A stretch of 64,000 nt of DNA from positions 21,636,303-21,700,302 of the forward strand of contig CM041534.1 of NCBI GenBank assembly GCA_023238725.1, in the 5' to 3' direction. The notes under the pieces were generated by a model. That model saw only the letters and a list, made by a program, of their open reading frames with translations, was not told the DNA's origin and ran no database searches. How positions within the stretch are numbered: the stretch's first letter is position 1; each line of letters opens with the position of its first letter. The translations under genes and the position numbers were made by a program. Source of the stretch: Scortum barcoo (lineage: Eukaryota > Chordata > Actinopteri > Centrarchiformes > Terapontidae). Shown here piece by piece: positions 63,599 to 64,000 of this stretch.

Positions 63599-64000
63599 TT
63601 TGGGAAAAGGGCAGCATGTATTTGAGCACGAGATTACCTCGACTCACCCTCGGCCTCGACTCCGTCATAACTCCTAACTTAAAGAAAACTCTGACTTCAT
63701 GCTTTTGCCTCTTGCATAATGTGATGTAACAGAAAATGAGGCAGCTCAGGCAGACGGGCTTTAGGGCCGGACGTTGTGTCTGAGGAAGCTCAGATGGGTC
63801 ACACACTGGGAGACACAATCTCCAAAACATTCGGTATCCAATATGGTTGCGTGACAGAGATCTCGTCTCGCTGCTTTGACGAGAAGATGGGGGAGGGAGG
63901 AGGCGTGTATTTTGCAGCAGAGACTGTGAAAACGGGGTGTAATTTTAAAATAAACAGTGAATATTTCCTCGGAGCAACTTTTGTTTTTGACACGCTGAGT

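Larger units (their letters stand above)
34789..64000 (-). other. zbtb16: zbtb16 intron upstream of the ZF3 exon (partial)
   Basis: No BTB domain or additional zinc finger is readable on the minus strand between the exon and the right edge. At least 29.2 kb of upstream intron is therefore inferred. As I recall, the corresponding mammalian intron, between the large BTB-containing exon and the ZF3 exon, is also tens of kilobases. The interval holds a retrotransposon relic, many microsatellites and candidate regulatory blocks, listed separately. Confidence 0.7.
53801..64000. other. Intronic stretch without a recognised gene
   Basis: This is the densest microsatellite region of the window (54.9, 56.2-56.7, 59.0, 60.9, 61.2, 62.1 and 63.6 kb). 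The longest open frame in the window (59241-59882, plus strand) lies here but has no recognisable domain and ends in an AT repeat. Candidate regulatory motifs occur near 57.0 and 59.3 kb. Nothing was recognised at 62.7-63.5 kb. Confidence 0.55.

Noticed and set aside
1..64000. Search by eye for tRNA, rRNA, CRISPR arrays or an operon-like gene cluster
   Set aside because: None seen. The window is vertebrate intronic DNA, and nothing supports a novel multi-gene system.

Overview
The window looks like teleost fish nuclear DNA. It is AT-leaning, spliced and very gene-poor. It is rich in (CA/GT)n, (TC/GA)n and long poly-A/poly-T tracts, and it carries one fish-type non-LTR retrotransposon relic. 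There are no operons, rRNAs, tRNAs or CRISPR arrays.

Only one coding segment can be supported. It is an 87-bp, phase 1/1 exon on the minus strand at 34702-34788 that encodes one complete C2H2 zinc finger. The sequence around the finger (GEKAIVCDQCGAQF...HRQIHTG) matches the third zinc finger of ZBTB16 (PLZF). As I recall, mammalian ZBTB16 places this finger on its own exon of the same size, flanked by very long introns. I therefore read the window as internal zbtb16 sequence in minus orientation: at least 29.2 kb of the upstream intron (34789-64000), the ZF3 exon, and at least 34.7 kb of the downstream intron (1-34701). The BTB exon and the remaining zinc-finger exons were not found and should lie outside the window. 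I cannot tell zbtb16a from zbtb16b.

Layout: 1-34701 is intron with scattered microsatellites, homopolymers, two perfect-stem hairpins (4059-4081; 10294-10336), a G-quadruplex motif beside A29 (13107-13165), a consensus CTCF core (16823-16837) and several stretches that read like conserved non-coding regulatory DNA (about 7.86-8.04, 22.3-22.56, 26.2-26.34 and 28.29-28.45 kb). After the exon, 34789-42850 is intron with candidate regulatory blocks near 36.6 kb and an adjacent octamer/SOX motif at 39691-39706. At about 42857-43835 sits a non-LTR retrotransposon relic on the plus strand. It retains a frameshifted APE-type endonuclease joined directly to the extreme C-terminus of ORF2, with the reverse transcriptase missing. 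The remainder, 43840-64000, is intron with dense microsatellites, a full-consensus steroid-receptor element (59290-59304), a paired-homeodomain P3 site (56994-57004) and a GC-richer block (62.0-62.6 kb).

I found no new multi-gene system. The most useful leads are regulatory: candidate control sites inside long introns of a developmental, steroid-inducible transcription factor. All regulatory calls rest on motif reading alone, without alignment.
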